A DNA stretch of 9,078 nucleotides from Bacteroidota bacterium (GCA_030706665.1 JAUZOB010000122.1:1-9078), one strand, 5' to 3'; shown: positions 1 to 7,152, counted from the first letter of the stretch. Notes: a model not told the origin generated them from the sequence alone. Program-made: numbers and translations.

Positions 1-1
1 A

Positions 2-265
2 ATAACACTCATTTTAAAGAAACAGCTTTTCCCAATTGAAAAAGAAAACGGATATGACTATTTAAATCTGGCAGCATTGTTATCAAAAGATCGAAATGGA
101 ATTTATCAGAAAATAGTACCCATTGAGGATCAAATTGTGTCCGAATCCGAGAAATACATCACAAGATGGAGAAAAGATGGAATAAACGAAAAAGAGGCAT
201 TACAATTTTATCATTGGGTCGACCAATTCGTTTTAGAATCTTATAAAAACAATTTTGGTTTATAA
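2..265 (+). CDS. 3' end of an unrecognised protein (5' end outside the window)
   Basis: The frame is open from base 2 to a TAA at 263-265 and gives about 87 residues, so the gene very probably begins before the window. A TTG at 77 is the first possible start inside it, but the frame continues upstream with similar composition, so I read the gene as truncated by the window edge. The visible part is hydrophilic and rich in Lys, Glu and Ile, with no membrane segment and no motif I can name. The tail, with sequences such as KYITRWRKDG and FYHWVDQFV, looks helical. It ends 12 bases before the next gene, in the same frame, so the two are probably co-transcribed. I cannot assign a function from the C-terminus alone. 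Confidence 0.6.
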   Translation: MTLILKKQLFPIEKENGYDYLNLAALLSKDRNGIYQKIVPIEDQIVSESEKYITRWRKDGINEKEALQFYHWVDQFVLESYKNNFGL

Positions 266-277
266 AGAATATATCTG

Positions 278-1561
278 GTGAAACCGATAAAGGCAATATT
301 GTTATTCTGTACCCTGTTAATCGTTACAGGGACTTCATTGCATGCACAACCTGCAATAATTGACAATACCACACAAAAAATACCTTTATCTTATGCTTCA
401 ATCAGTCATATTAACCGACTAAATCAACTTTGTTTAAAATACATCGCATTAAGAAAGCCGGACATCGCCGTAAAATATGCGAATAGTGCATTAATACTGG
501 CATTACAACACCATGACCCAAGAGGTGAAGCTTTAGCACTGCTGAACTTGGGTGATGCTTATATGACACGCGGAAGTTATCACCGAGCACTTTCTCATTT
601 AGTCCGATCCTTAAAATTAAAAGACACAATTCAGGACAACAGATTTACATCTAAAATCTATCATGATTTGGCAACTGTTTTTGTCCGAATGAAACAATAC
701 CCTCTTGCATTAAAGTATTTTTACAGAACCACTCCTCAATATGATGAACCTGTTTTCATTCACCGAAAGCATCACCGAGTTTCCCGAGCCATAAAAGATT
801 CTACCTTACAAATTATCCCCCTGCAGCTAACCAGAACGCTCACAACCAACCCGACATTCGTTTCTTCTCCGGATTCGATCAAATTACTCTCAGCGATTTT
901 CAATGATGACACCATCTTGAAAAATGACTCAACAATCGACTATAGCAAGATTGATGACATATCACAGCCAATCAGAGACAGTGATATAACTGAGCCATTT
1001 AATGATGGAAAATCAGCAGTGGCATATGGATTAATTGTCCATGTAAAGCAACCTATTGCCGGAAAACGAAATCCTTTCACCCGGATTGTTAAGGTTGGGC
1101 ACGTATTTATAACGATGATTAAATTTAATGCCGACTCGAGTAGCGTTTCACGCACATTCGGTTTCTATCCGAATAAAGACAATCTATTATCAGCAACACC
1201 GTTACATCCCGGTTCCTCTTCGTTCTTTAAAAACGACGAACTCCATGACTGGGATGAAATAGTGGGGAAATTCATCACGCGCAGACGGTTTGAAAAAATA
1301 ATGCAAATAGTAAAGAAATACGATAAACGAAGATACCATCTGAACAAGAATAACTGTACTGATTTTGGTTTGGAAGTTGCCAATGAGTCCGGCATAAAAA
1401 TTTTGAACACCAAAAGTAAGTGGCCTTTGGGTGGTGGCAATAATCCGGCCAATACAGGTCAAAGTATTTTAGAGTACAAAGTTAAGAACATGGACACTGA
1501 GAGTCTAATGGGATTATTCATTCGTTCCAATCTGTCTCACAGGCATAATATTGAGGAATAG
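278..1561 (+). CDS. Exported TPR protein with C-terminal permuted papain-like (NlpC/P60-like) module
   Basis: A 427-residue protein. Residues 1-23 are a Sec signal peptide (basic start, hydrophobic ILLFCTLLIV, cleavage near SLHA|QP) without a lipobox, so it is likely periplasmic or secreted. Residues about 45-155 form helical TPR-like repeats (KPDIAVKYANSALILA; GEALALLNLGDAYMTRGSY; KQYPLALKYFY). Residues about 155-245 are a Ser/Asp-rich linker. The C-terminal part has VGHVFITM with His275, TFGFYP at about 293-298 and NKNNCTDFGLEVANESGI with Cys360. A His strand followed much later by a helix-capping Cys is the order seen in circularly permuted papain-like families such as LRAT and YiiX-type proteins, so His275/Cys360 are the probable catalytic pair. 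Peptidase, amidase or acyl-transfer activity cannot be told apart here. The start is GTG; the next in-frame ATG (residue 96) would remove the signal peptide. No clear Shine-Dalgarno is seen. Fold assignment is inference from motifs. Confidence 0.75.
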   Translation: MKPIKAILLFCTLLIVTGTSLHAQPAIIDNTTQKIPLSYASISHINRLNQLCLKYIALRKPDIAVKYANSALILALQHHDPRGEALALLNLGDAYMTRGSYHRALSHLVRSLKLKDTIQDNRFTSKIYHDLATVFVRMKQYPLALKYFYRTTPQYDEPVFIHRKHHRVSRAIKDSTLQIIPLQLTRTLTTNPTFVSSPDSIKLLSAIFNDDTILKNDSTIDYSKIDDISQPIRDSDITEPFNDGKSAVAYGLIVHVKQPIAGKRNPFTRIVKVGHVFITMIKFNADSSSVSRTFGFYPNKDNLLSATPLHPGSSSFFKNDELHDWDEIVGKFITRRRFEKIMQIVKKYDKRRYHLNKNNCTDFGLEVANESGIKILNTKSKWPLGGGNNPANTGQSILEYKVKNMDTESLMGLFIRSNLSHRHNIEE

Positions 1562-1911
1562 ATTGCACAACAACCATCTTTCTTGTACGAATCAAATCTT
1601 TTCTTTCCAACAAGAAGTAAATTCAATCATTTGCAAAAGATGATTCCATCTCAGGGATCAATTCAATTTTAATTGGCAATTAAAATTAGAAAGACTATTC
1701 CCGTTAATTTAAGAAATGGCATAGCCGGATTATTCCACGATGGGAAAACAGTAATAACACAAGGCACCGCATCCTGCTCTTTACAGATTATTAAACTTCT
1801 ATTTGATCTGTTTTCACTACATCAAAGTTTCTAAATCATGCATCGACAATTATTGACCACTGCTTGAGTTCCGTACATGCATGCTAAGCATCCGATCTAT
1901 CTCAATTTTTC
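1562..1911. other. Convergent gene-free spacer
   Basis: 350 bases between the stop of the TPR/papain-like gene and the stop of the mannosidase gene, which point toward each other. No reading frame here looks like a gene. It contains a strong AT-rich palindrome (1665-1687), a weaker inverted repeat of 7-base arms (TTCTTGT 1580-1586 with ACAAGAA 1610-1616) and a small ATGCT/AGCAT hairpin near 1881-1891. None has a T-tract in the right place for a textbook terminator, so how the two genes terminate is not clear from sequence. Confidence 0.6.
1665..1687. repeat. 23-nt near-perfect palindrome in convergent spacer
   Basis: Left arm AATTTTAATTG (1665-1675) is the exact reverse complement of the right arm CAATTAAAATT (1677-1687), with a single G between. 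It lies about 100 bases after the stop of the plus-strand gene and about 225 bases after the stop of the minus-strand gene. It could fold as an AT-rich hairpin in either transcript or bind a dimeric protein. Neither side is followed by a T-tract, so a classical intrinsic terminator is not well supported. Confidence 0.6.
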
Positions 1912-4152
1912 TCAGAATTTAGGGGAAGCTGAAAGATCTGTTCCCCAGTTCTTATTCGGACGAGGTCCCATCTGAAGTTCCAAAACTCCTCCCTTACGCA
2001 ATTCTTCATGTGTAAACCAAGGTTTATTCAAGGGCTTCCCATTCAATAGTGCCGATTGGATATATTTATTAACCCGGGAGCATTTATTGGCCTTTACTGT
2101 AAAGATTTTCCCTCCTTCAAGATGAATGGTCACCTTCTCAAATAGCGGGCTTCCGATAGCATAGATCGGATATCCCGGCGTTACCGGATAAAATCCCATT
2201 GCAGAGAAGACATAGAATGCCGACATTCCACCTCCATCCTCATCTCCGCAGATTCCGAAAATGTTATCCATAAACCAGGTATCCATCAGCATACGTATCC
2301 GCTTCTGAGTTTTCCAAGGCGCTCCGGCATAATCATACAAATATGGGATATGAAAACTTGGCTCATTCCCCATTACATACTGTCCAACCAATCCAGTTGC
2401 ATCAGGAAACTTAGCCCAATATTCATATTTACTTCGATCGAGTCCTTCGCGAAATAGTTGATCCAGTTTAGAGATAAAAGCAGTCCGACCACCCATCAGA
2501 TTAATTAACCCGGGAATATCATGTTGTACATACCAATTATAGGTCCACGCATTGCACTCCGTAAAATAATCACGACCTCCGGGGCCTCCTGAGAATTTAG
2601 GATCAAAATTCTCTATCCATTTACCATCTTCCGTCCGTGGCCACATGAACCCTTTTTCCTGATTATACACATTTTTATAATAAGCCGAACGCTTTAAAAA
2701 CTTAGAATAATCATCTTGGTGCCCCATCTCCTTTGCAAGGCGAGCGAGATTCCAATCATCAAAACTTTGAGTCAGTGTTAAAGAAACAGCCTGACGTTTT
2801 TCAAATCCATGAACCATCTCTTCTGTCTCCTTTTCTCCGGGTTTCAATGCAGGATAGTATCCATGGTCTACATAAAATGAATCCAGACGACACATTTTAC
2901 CGTTACGCCATGGTAACATTGTAGCCTCGGTTGCATTCCGTCGCAATCCTTCATATGCTTTTACAACATCGAAATTTCTCACCCCTTTAAACCATGCATC
3001 AGCAATTATTGCTGCTGCATGGTTTCCTGTCATGCAAGGATTATCACCCCACAACAAAGGGAAAGAAGGCATCCATGACGTCTGCTCATACATCGAAACA
3101 TAAGACTGAATCATATCTGATTCGATTTTAGGATCAAGTATCACACGCAAAGGATGAAGAGCTAAATGGGTATCCCAACTCCAGTCATCTACATAAAAAT
3201 CACGATTCGCCTGATGAACCCTTCCGTCGAATCCACTATAGTATTGACCATATTCGTTAATGTTAACCATGCGCTCATAACAACGATACAATGCAGTATA
3301 GAAAGTTCGCCTTTGTGCATCATCTCCTCCCGAAACCTCAATCTTATCTAATGCTTGTTGCCAAATCTTTTTAGCTTTTTGGGCTATTTGATCAAATGAT
3401 TCTTTTGAAATATCATAATGGAAATTCACCCGAGCCTGCTCCGGTCCAATATAAGAGATGGCATATCTGAACTCTAATTTTTTCCCTTTTGCAGCATCAA
3501 ATGAAAGGATAACTTTGCATTGACTTCCTTCAGTCTGATTTCCTAATTCTATTTTTTGATCTTTAACAATCTGTGCCACTCCTTCTTCCGAAAACTCTCC
3601 ATAGAACCAGGCCTGCATTGAATTAAACGATTCTGTCCCTTCAACTGCCGAGCCGGAAACTTTCAACTTTCCATTTTGCAGAACAGATAGCAATATATTT
3701 TCTTTTCCCCCTGCCGGAAAAGAAAAGCGGAAACATCCACCTTTGCTTCCGGGTGAATATTCAACGTTTATATTGTCATTTTCCAATAAAACCTGATAGT
3801 AATAAGGAGTAGCAGTCTCCTGATCATGATCATATTCCGAGCCACTAAACCATTGAGAAGGATGAACTTCTCCTGAAACAGGCATTATTCCAAACATCTC
3901 TCCCGACCGGTGAGAAATAACATTTAAAGGGAAAAACCGTATTTGATCGTCAATATAATCATTCCTTACCGGATATACCCGGACCATCTGGTTTGGCAAA
4001 TGAACGGTCGGACGTGTTGGCTGCAACAAATGTCCTACCCCTCCGATATTCGGATCGACATAATCAAGAGCATTCTGTGAAAAAGAGGTTGCCGTTAACG
4101 ATAGCACAAAAAAGCAAACCAGAAATATTGAGATGTGACGATTCCTTTTCAT
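1912..4152 (-). CDS. Secreted GH92 family alpha-mannosidase
   Basis: A 746-residue glycoside hydrolase of family 92, calcium-dependent inverting exo-alpha-mannosidases that trim mannose from N-glycans and yeast mannan. Residues 1-25 are a signal peptide (cleavage near SFS|QN) with no lipobox, so it acts in the periplasm or outside. The N-terminal beta-sandwich runs from about 28 (DYVDPNIGG) to 250 and the (alpha/alpha)6 catalytic part from about 265 to 720. Hallmarks are WSWDTH (324-329), TECNAWTYNWYVQHD (531-545) with Glu532 in the place of the general acid, GNEPSFHIPYLYDYAG (595-610), and GDEDGGGMSAF (636-646) with Asp637/Asp639 matching the base pair known from the family. Length is normal and no key residue is missing. 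TVHLPNQMVRVYP (49-61) replaces the more usual N-terminal sequence and suggests a particular GH92 branch. Linkage preference cannot be read from sequence. No SusC/SusD genes adjoin it, so it is not in an evident polysaccharide-utilisation locus here. Start ATG at 4150-4152 directly precedes the signal peptide. Confidence 0.95.
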   Translation of the reverse strand: MKRNRHISIFLVCFFVLSLTATSFSQNALDYVDPNIGGVGHLLQPTRPTVHLPNQMVRVYPVRNDYIDDQIRFFPLNVISHRSGEMFGIMPVSGEVHPSQWFSGSEYDHDQETATPYYYQVLLENDNINVEYSPGSKGGCFRFSFPAGGKENILLSVLQNGKLKVSGSAVEGTESFNSMQAWFYGEFSEEGVAQIVKDQKIELGNQTEGSQCKVILSFDAAKGKKLEFRYAISYIGPEQARVNFHYDISKESFDQIAQKAKKIWQQALDKIEVSGGDDAQRRTFYTALYRCYERMVNINEYGQYYSGFDGRVHQANRDFYVDDWSWDTHLALHPLRVILDPKIESDMIQSYVSMYEQTSWMPSFPLLWGDNPCMTGNHAAAIIADAWFKGVRNFDVVKAYEGLRRNATEATMLPWRNGKMCRLDSFYVDHGYYPALKPGEKETEEMVHGFEKRQAVSLTLTQSFDDWNLARLAKEMGHQDDYSKFLKRSAYYKNVYNQEKGFMWPRTEDGKWIENFDPKFSGGPGGRDYFTECNAWTYNWYVQHDIPGLINLMGGRTAFISKLDQLFREGLDRSKYEYWAKFPDATGLVGQYVMGNEPSFHIPYLYDYAGAPWKTQKRIRMLMDTWFMDNIFGICGDEDGGGMSAFYVFSAMGFYPVTPGYPIYAIGSPLFEKVTIHLEGGKIFTVKANKCSRVNKYIQSALLNGKPLNKPWFTHEELRKGGVLELQMGPRPNKNWGTDLSASPKF

Positions 4153-4177
4153 ACAGGTACTTTTTTAATTGAGCACA

Positions 4178-4208
4178 GCAAGTTAAGACATGTTAAGATG
4201 AAAGCAAA
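4178..4208 (-). promoter_or_regulatory. Possible promoter of the GH92 gene
   Basis: On the minus strand TTTG (4208-4205) is followed after 19 bases by TAACTTGC (4185-4178), the spacing of the Bacteroides -33 TTTG / -7 TAnnTTTG promoter. The -33 box is exact, but the -7 box matches only in part (TA and TT agree, the last two bases do not). A start near 4171 would give a leader of about 20 bases. It is a candidate only. Confidence 0.35.
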
Positions 4209-4234
4209 AAAGCGGATAAAGTATTTTCCATTCC

Positions 4235-4264
4235 GATCTTTTTTGGGATCTCAAAAAAACGATC
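4235..4264. repeat. Triple-GATC imperfect inverted repeat
   Basis: Three GATC sites (4235-4238, 4247-4250, 4261-4264) are separated by a T6 tract on one side of the middle site and an A7 tract on the other, making an imperfect palindrome centred on the middle GATC. As RNA it would form a weak A/U hairpin without a following U-run. It lies 27 bases upstream of the candidate -33 box of the mannosidase, where an activator site could be. Function is unknown. Confidence 0.45.
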
Positions 4265-4320
4265 CTAAAAGGGATTCAGATTTTTCACCTTTAGACCGAG
4301 TTGAAATTACAGTCTCCACC

Positions 4321-4377
4321 AAAATAAAAAGCTCTCATTTGAATCCCTTATCATTAGGGAAATTCAAACAAGAGCTT
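4321..4377 (-). terminator. Intrinsic terminator of htpG
   Basis: Read on the minus strand, AAGCTCT (4377-4371) pairs with AGAGCTT (4335-4329). The stem continues through two G-U pairs, TTTGAAT with ATTCAAA, a two-base bulge and CCCT with AGGG, closing a 7-base AATGATA loop. That is about 20 base pairs, followed at once by a T-rich tract (TTTTTATTTT, 4330-4321). The stem begins 88 bases after the htpG stop. There is no T-run on the other side, so it works in the htpG direction only. Confidence 0.85.
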
Positions 4378-4464
4378 GGATATTATATTATCTAATTTTT
4401 ACAGAATCAGGGATCAATCCGGTATTCGGATCTTTTTCATTTATCTGTAAAACTGTCTGATCCG

Positions 4465-6546
4465 TTAATTTTTGATCAATTCAAGACTACGATTTACAAA
4501 ACGATCAAGATCCTCACCTTTCAATAAACCATTAGCGAGAAGGGCAAGATCTACAAGTTGGCGGGCTAGTTTATTTTCTTTCCCATATCCCTTAAGCTTC
4601 TCAATCTTCTGATTTTTGACATCATCTAATTGTTTTTCGACATCAGATAGAGTGTCTTTTTCTACTTGAGAAATTTCCTCGTCTTTCTTATCCTTAGTAA
4701 CCTTTTCGATCTCTTCTTTCTGTTTTGACAATTCAGAGATCGAAGTATTCAAAGCTTTCAATTGACCATCGATTTTTTCTTCTTTGTCTTTAATGACATT
4801 CTTCACCAATGGATGATCAATGTTAACCACTAAATGATAGCTATCAGGTAGCTCTCCATAAAAACTCATCCCTGCCTGCATCTTGCTCATGTCTTTCATA
4901 CGACGCATGAACTCATCACGGGTTATTACCATTGGACTGCCATTTTCTCCTAAACTTTCAAAATCAATCAGGTAATGCCCTTTGCCTTCAGGAACAACTC
5001 CCTGGAATAAAGAGGTCAACTCTCCACTCTTCTCCGGATCCAGTTTATTAGCCTCATTGTCTTCTTTGCGAATAATCTTTTCAATCACATCAGAATCCAC
5101 CCGAACAAACCGGCTGTCTTTGAATTTTTCTTCAAACATATTGATGAGCGGAGTAGACAGCACTTCATCCATCAACAATACATCATATCCTTTATCTTTT
5201 GCAATACGAATAAAGCTGAATTGTTCTTCTACATTGCTAGCATACAGATGGACAACCTTTTTATCCTTATCAGTCTGATTTTCTTTGATCAGTTTTTCAT
5301 ATTCTTCAATGGTAAAGCACTTTCCGTCAGTATTCTTGAAAAGGAAGAAATTCTGAGCCTTTTCATAAAACTTTTCTTCGGTAAGCATTCCATATTCAAT
5401 AAAAATCTTCAAATCATCCCATTTGTTTTCAAAATCAGAACGGCTTTCTTTAAAGATCTGATTCAAACGGTCAGCGACTTTCTTGGTAATGTGACTTGAA
5501 ATCTTCTTCACATTGCTGTCTCCCTGAAGATATGAACGAGATACGTTAAGCGGGATATCCGGTGAATCAAGAACACCATGTAAAAGAGTTAAGAATTCAG
5601 GAACAACTCCTTCAACAGAGTCAGTGACAAATACCTGATTGCTGTAAAGCTGAATTTTATTCTTCTGGATTTCAATCGTATTCTTCAATTTAGGAAAATA
5701 AAGAATACCGGTAAGATTGAACGGATAATCAACATTCAGATGAATATTAAACAGCGGTTCATCGCCAACCGGATAAAGCTGGTGATAGAAGCTTTTATAA
5801 TCTTCATCTTTTAAATCCGCTGGCTTGCGAGTCCATGCAGGATTGGTATCGTTAATTTGATTGTCTTCTGTTCCCTCGACATAAGTACCATCTTTCCATT
5901 CCTTTTTCTTTCCGAATATTACCGGAATAGGAAGGAATTTACAGTATTTATTCAGAATATCATTGATCTTGTTTTCTTCAAGGAATTCTACAGAATCTTC
6001 ATTCACATGCATAATGATATCAGTTCCTACTGAATCACGATCGGCATCTTCAATAACATAATCAGGACTTCCATCACATTCCCAACGAACAGCCTGAGCA
6101 CCCTCTTTGTATGAACGAGAAATAATTTCAACTCTTTCACTGATCATGAAAGAAGAATAAAAGCCTAATCCGAAGTGCCCTATAATTGCATTTGCATCAT
6201 TCTTATACTTCTCCACAAACTCATTTGCGCCAGAGAAAGCGATTTGATTGATGTACTGATCAATCTCTTCGGCAGTCATACCGATTCCATTATCCGAAAT
6301 CGTAAGTGTTTTTGCTTCTTTGTCAAAACTTACACTTACTTTAAGATTTTCAACATTCCCTTTATATTGCCCGACTGCAGCCAATGTTTTTAATTTCTGG
6401 GTTGCATCTACAGCATTAGAAACGATTTCTCTTAAGAAGATATCATGATCAGAATAGAGAAACTTTTTAATAATCGGGAACAGGTTCTCACTTGTTACGC
6501 CAATTTTTCCTTTTTGCATATCGCTATCACTTTTTTGATTCGACAT
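4465..6546 (-). CDS. htpG: Molecular chaperone HtpG (Hsp90)
   Basis: A 693-residue cytosolic Hsp90-family ATP-dependent chaperone dimer that refolds and remodels client proteins with DnaK. The N-terminal GHKL ATPase domain (about 12-230) shows FLREIVSNAVDATQKL with Glu40 (catalytic) and Asn44, DNGIGM (85-90), the lid segment IAFSGANEF (102-110) and the Gly-rich GHFGLGFYSSFMI (123-135). The middle domain (about 240-500) carries LDSPDIPLNVSRSYLQ (326-341), whose Arg337 region contacts the ATP gamma-phosphate in known Hsp90s. The C-terminal dimerisation domain is about 510-690. The protein is about 70 residues longer than the 624-residue E. coli HtpG; much of the excess is a Lys/Glu-rich helical stretch at about 585-650. 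Start ATG at 6544-6546 follows an A-rich leader. A sigma-54-like promoter lies just upstream and a strong terminator downstream, so it is a single-gene unit. Confidence 0.98.
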   Translation of the reverse strand: MSNQKSDSDMQKGKIGVTSENLFPIIKKFLYSDHDIFLREIVSNAVDATQKLKTLAAVGQYKGNVENLKVSVSFDKEAKTLTISDNGIGMTAEEIDQYINQIAFSGANEFVEKYKNDANAIIGHFGLGFYSSFMISERVEIISRSYKEGAQAVRWECDGSPDYVIEDADRDSVGTDIIMHVNEDSVEFLEENKINDILNKYCKFLPIPVIFGKKKEWKDGTYVEGTEDNQINDTNPAWTRKPADLKDEDYKSFYHQLYPVGDEPLFNIHLNVDYPFNLTGILYFPKLKNTIEIQKNKIQLYSNQVFVTDSVEGVVPEFLTLLHGVLDSPDIPLNVSRSYLQGDSNVKKISSHITKKVADRLNQIFKESRSDFENKWDDLKIFIEYGMLTEEKFYEKAQNFFLFKNTDGKCFTIEEYEKLIKENQTDKDKKVVHLYASNVEEQFSFIRIAKDKGYDVLLMDEVLSTPLINMFEEKFKDSRFVRVDSDVIEKIIRKEDNEANKLDPEKSGELTSLFQGVVPEGKGHYLIDFESLGENGSPMVITRDEFMRRMKDMSKMQAGMSFYGELPDSYHLVVNIDHPLVKNVIKDKEEKIDGQLKALNTSISELSKQKEEIEKVTKDKKDEEISQVEKDTLSDVEKQLDDVKNQKIEKLKGYGKENKLARQLVDLALLANGLLKGEDLDRFVNRSLELIKN

Positions 6547-6567
6547 TTTATTTACAATGCATACTTT

Positions 6568-6584
6568 TTCAAACCTCGTGCCAA
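6568..6584 (-). promoter_or_regulatory. Sigma-54-type -24/-12 promoter of htpG
   Basis: On the minus strand TTGGCACG (6584-6577), four bases (AGGT), then TTGAA (6572-6568). The sigma-54 (RpoN) consensus is TTGGCACG-N4-TTGCA/T: the -24 half matches at every base, the spacing is exact, and the -12 half differs by one base (GA in place of GC). A transcript would start near 6557 and give an 11-base leader before the htpG ATG. No good TTTG/TAnnTTTG promoter was found in the same place. The -12 GC is normally strongly conserved, so the substitution is the main doubt. Confidence 0.55.
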
Positions 6585-6594
6585 TTAATTCCTG

Positions 6595-6641
6595 CTGTCG
6601 AAATGACAGTTTTTATAACATTTCAATACTTTTTTATGACA
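6595..6641 (-). promoter_or_regulatory. TGTCAT direct repeats with an inverted repeat upstream of htpG
   Basis: On the minus strand TGTCAT occurs at 6641-6636 and again at 6608-6603, exactly 33 bp apart (about three helical turns). The second copy is part of an inverted repeat, CTGTC-N5-GACAG (6609-6595). Relative to the start predicted for the sigma-54-like promoter (near 6557) the boxes centre at about -48 and -81. That fits binding of an activator or repressor dimer on one face of the DNA, but the protein is unknown. They could also serve the divergent mscL gene. Confidence 0.4.
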
Positions 6642-6717
6642 TTCATGAGACTTGTCCGTATTATAAAAAAATGCAAGAATAAATTTAATTTTCAGTTGAA
6701 CCCAAAATCATTGAAAC

Positions 6718-7152
6718 ATGAAAATCATTAAAGAATTTAAGGATTTTGCCATGCGCGGGAATATGGTCGATATGGCTGTAGGTATCATTATTGGTGGTGC
6801 AATCGGAAAAATTATCTCCTCACTGGTGAATGACATTTTAATGCCCCCCATTGGATTACTTCTTGGAGGAATGAATTTTTCAGATCTAAAAATAGAGTTA
6901 AAACACCAAATTGTCAGTGAAGCAGGTAAGATTCTAGCTCCGGCAGTCTCTATTAACTATGGGAACTTTATTCAGACCCTTATTGATTTTCTCATCATTG
7001 CTTTTGCAATCTTCATGATGATCCGACTCATGAATCAGTTGAGAGCTGAAAAAGGAACACCACAACCGGCTCCTACACCTCCTGAACCAACGAAAGAAGA
7101 AAATTTACTTACTGAAATTCGTGATATATTGAAAGAAAACACTAAAAAATAG
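6718..7152 (+). CDS. mscL: Large-conductance mechanosensitive channel MscL
   Basis: A 144-residue inner-membrane channel that opens under high membrane tension and releases solutes on sudden osmotic downshift. It has the N-terminal amphipathic helix (KEFKDFAMRGNMVDM), pore-lining TM1 with the glycine-rich AVGIIIGGAIGKIISSLVNDI (about 16-45), the conserved LMPPIGLLLG turn (41-50), a periplasmic loop (about 51-80), TM2 (about 84-106) and a C-terminal helix TKEENLLTEIRDILKE (125-140) that forms the cytoplasmic bundle. The linker before that helix is Pro-rich (PQPAPTPPEP, 115-124). Length and order are normal for the family. The ATG at 6718-6720 is the only start that keeps the amphipathic helix. 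It is divergent from htpG with 171 bases between and stands alone; I could not settle its promoter. Confidence 0.98.
   Translation: MKIIKEFKDFAMRGNMVDMAVGIIIGGAIGKIISSLVNDILMPPIGLLLGGMNFSDLKIELKHQIVSEAGKILAPAVSINYGNFIQTLIDFLIIAFAIFMMIRLMNQLRAEKGTPQPAPTPPEPTKEENLLTEIRDILKENTKK

Larger units (their letters stand above)
4153..4464. other. Spacer between htpG and the GH92 gene
   Basis: About 310 bases between two minus-strand genes. In the direction of transcription it holds an htpG 3' tail of about 90 bases, an intrinsic terminator (4321-4377), a triple-GATC inverted repeat (4235-4264) and a candidate promoter for the mannosidase (4178-4208). The terminator and the new promoter argue that htpG and the mannosidase are separate transcription units. 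A plus-strand open frame crosses the spacer but is not a convincing gene. Confidence 0.6.

Noticed and set aside
4135..4395. Plus-strand 86-codon open frame across the htpG/mannosidase spacer
   Set aside because: It overlaps the mannosidase start, runs through the htpG terminator hairpin and its A-tract, and shows no recognisable motif; the frame is most simply chance in AT-rich DNA.
4417..4437. ATCCG/CGGAT hairpin followed by TTTTT on the plus strand
   Set aside because: It has the look of a small terminator, but no plus-strand gene lies to its left; the htpG message runs the other way and has a much stronger terminator further on.
6595..6614. CTGTC/GACAG hairpin followed by TTTTT as a plus-strand terminator
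   Set aside because: The stem is only 5 bp and no plus-strand gene ends to its left; an inverted-repeat protein site fits the divergent spacer better.
6492..6731. Plus-strand 79-codon open frame between htpG and mscL
   Set aside because: It begins inside htpG antisense, covers the promoter region and overlaps the mscL start; its sequence is Phe-rich and without motifs.
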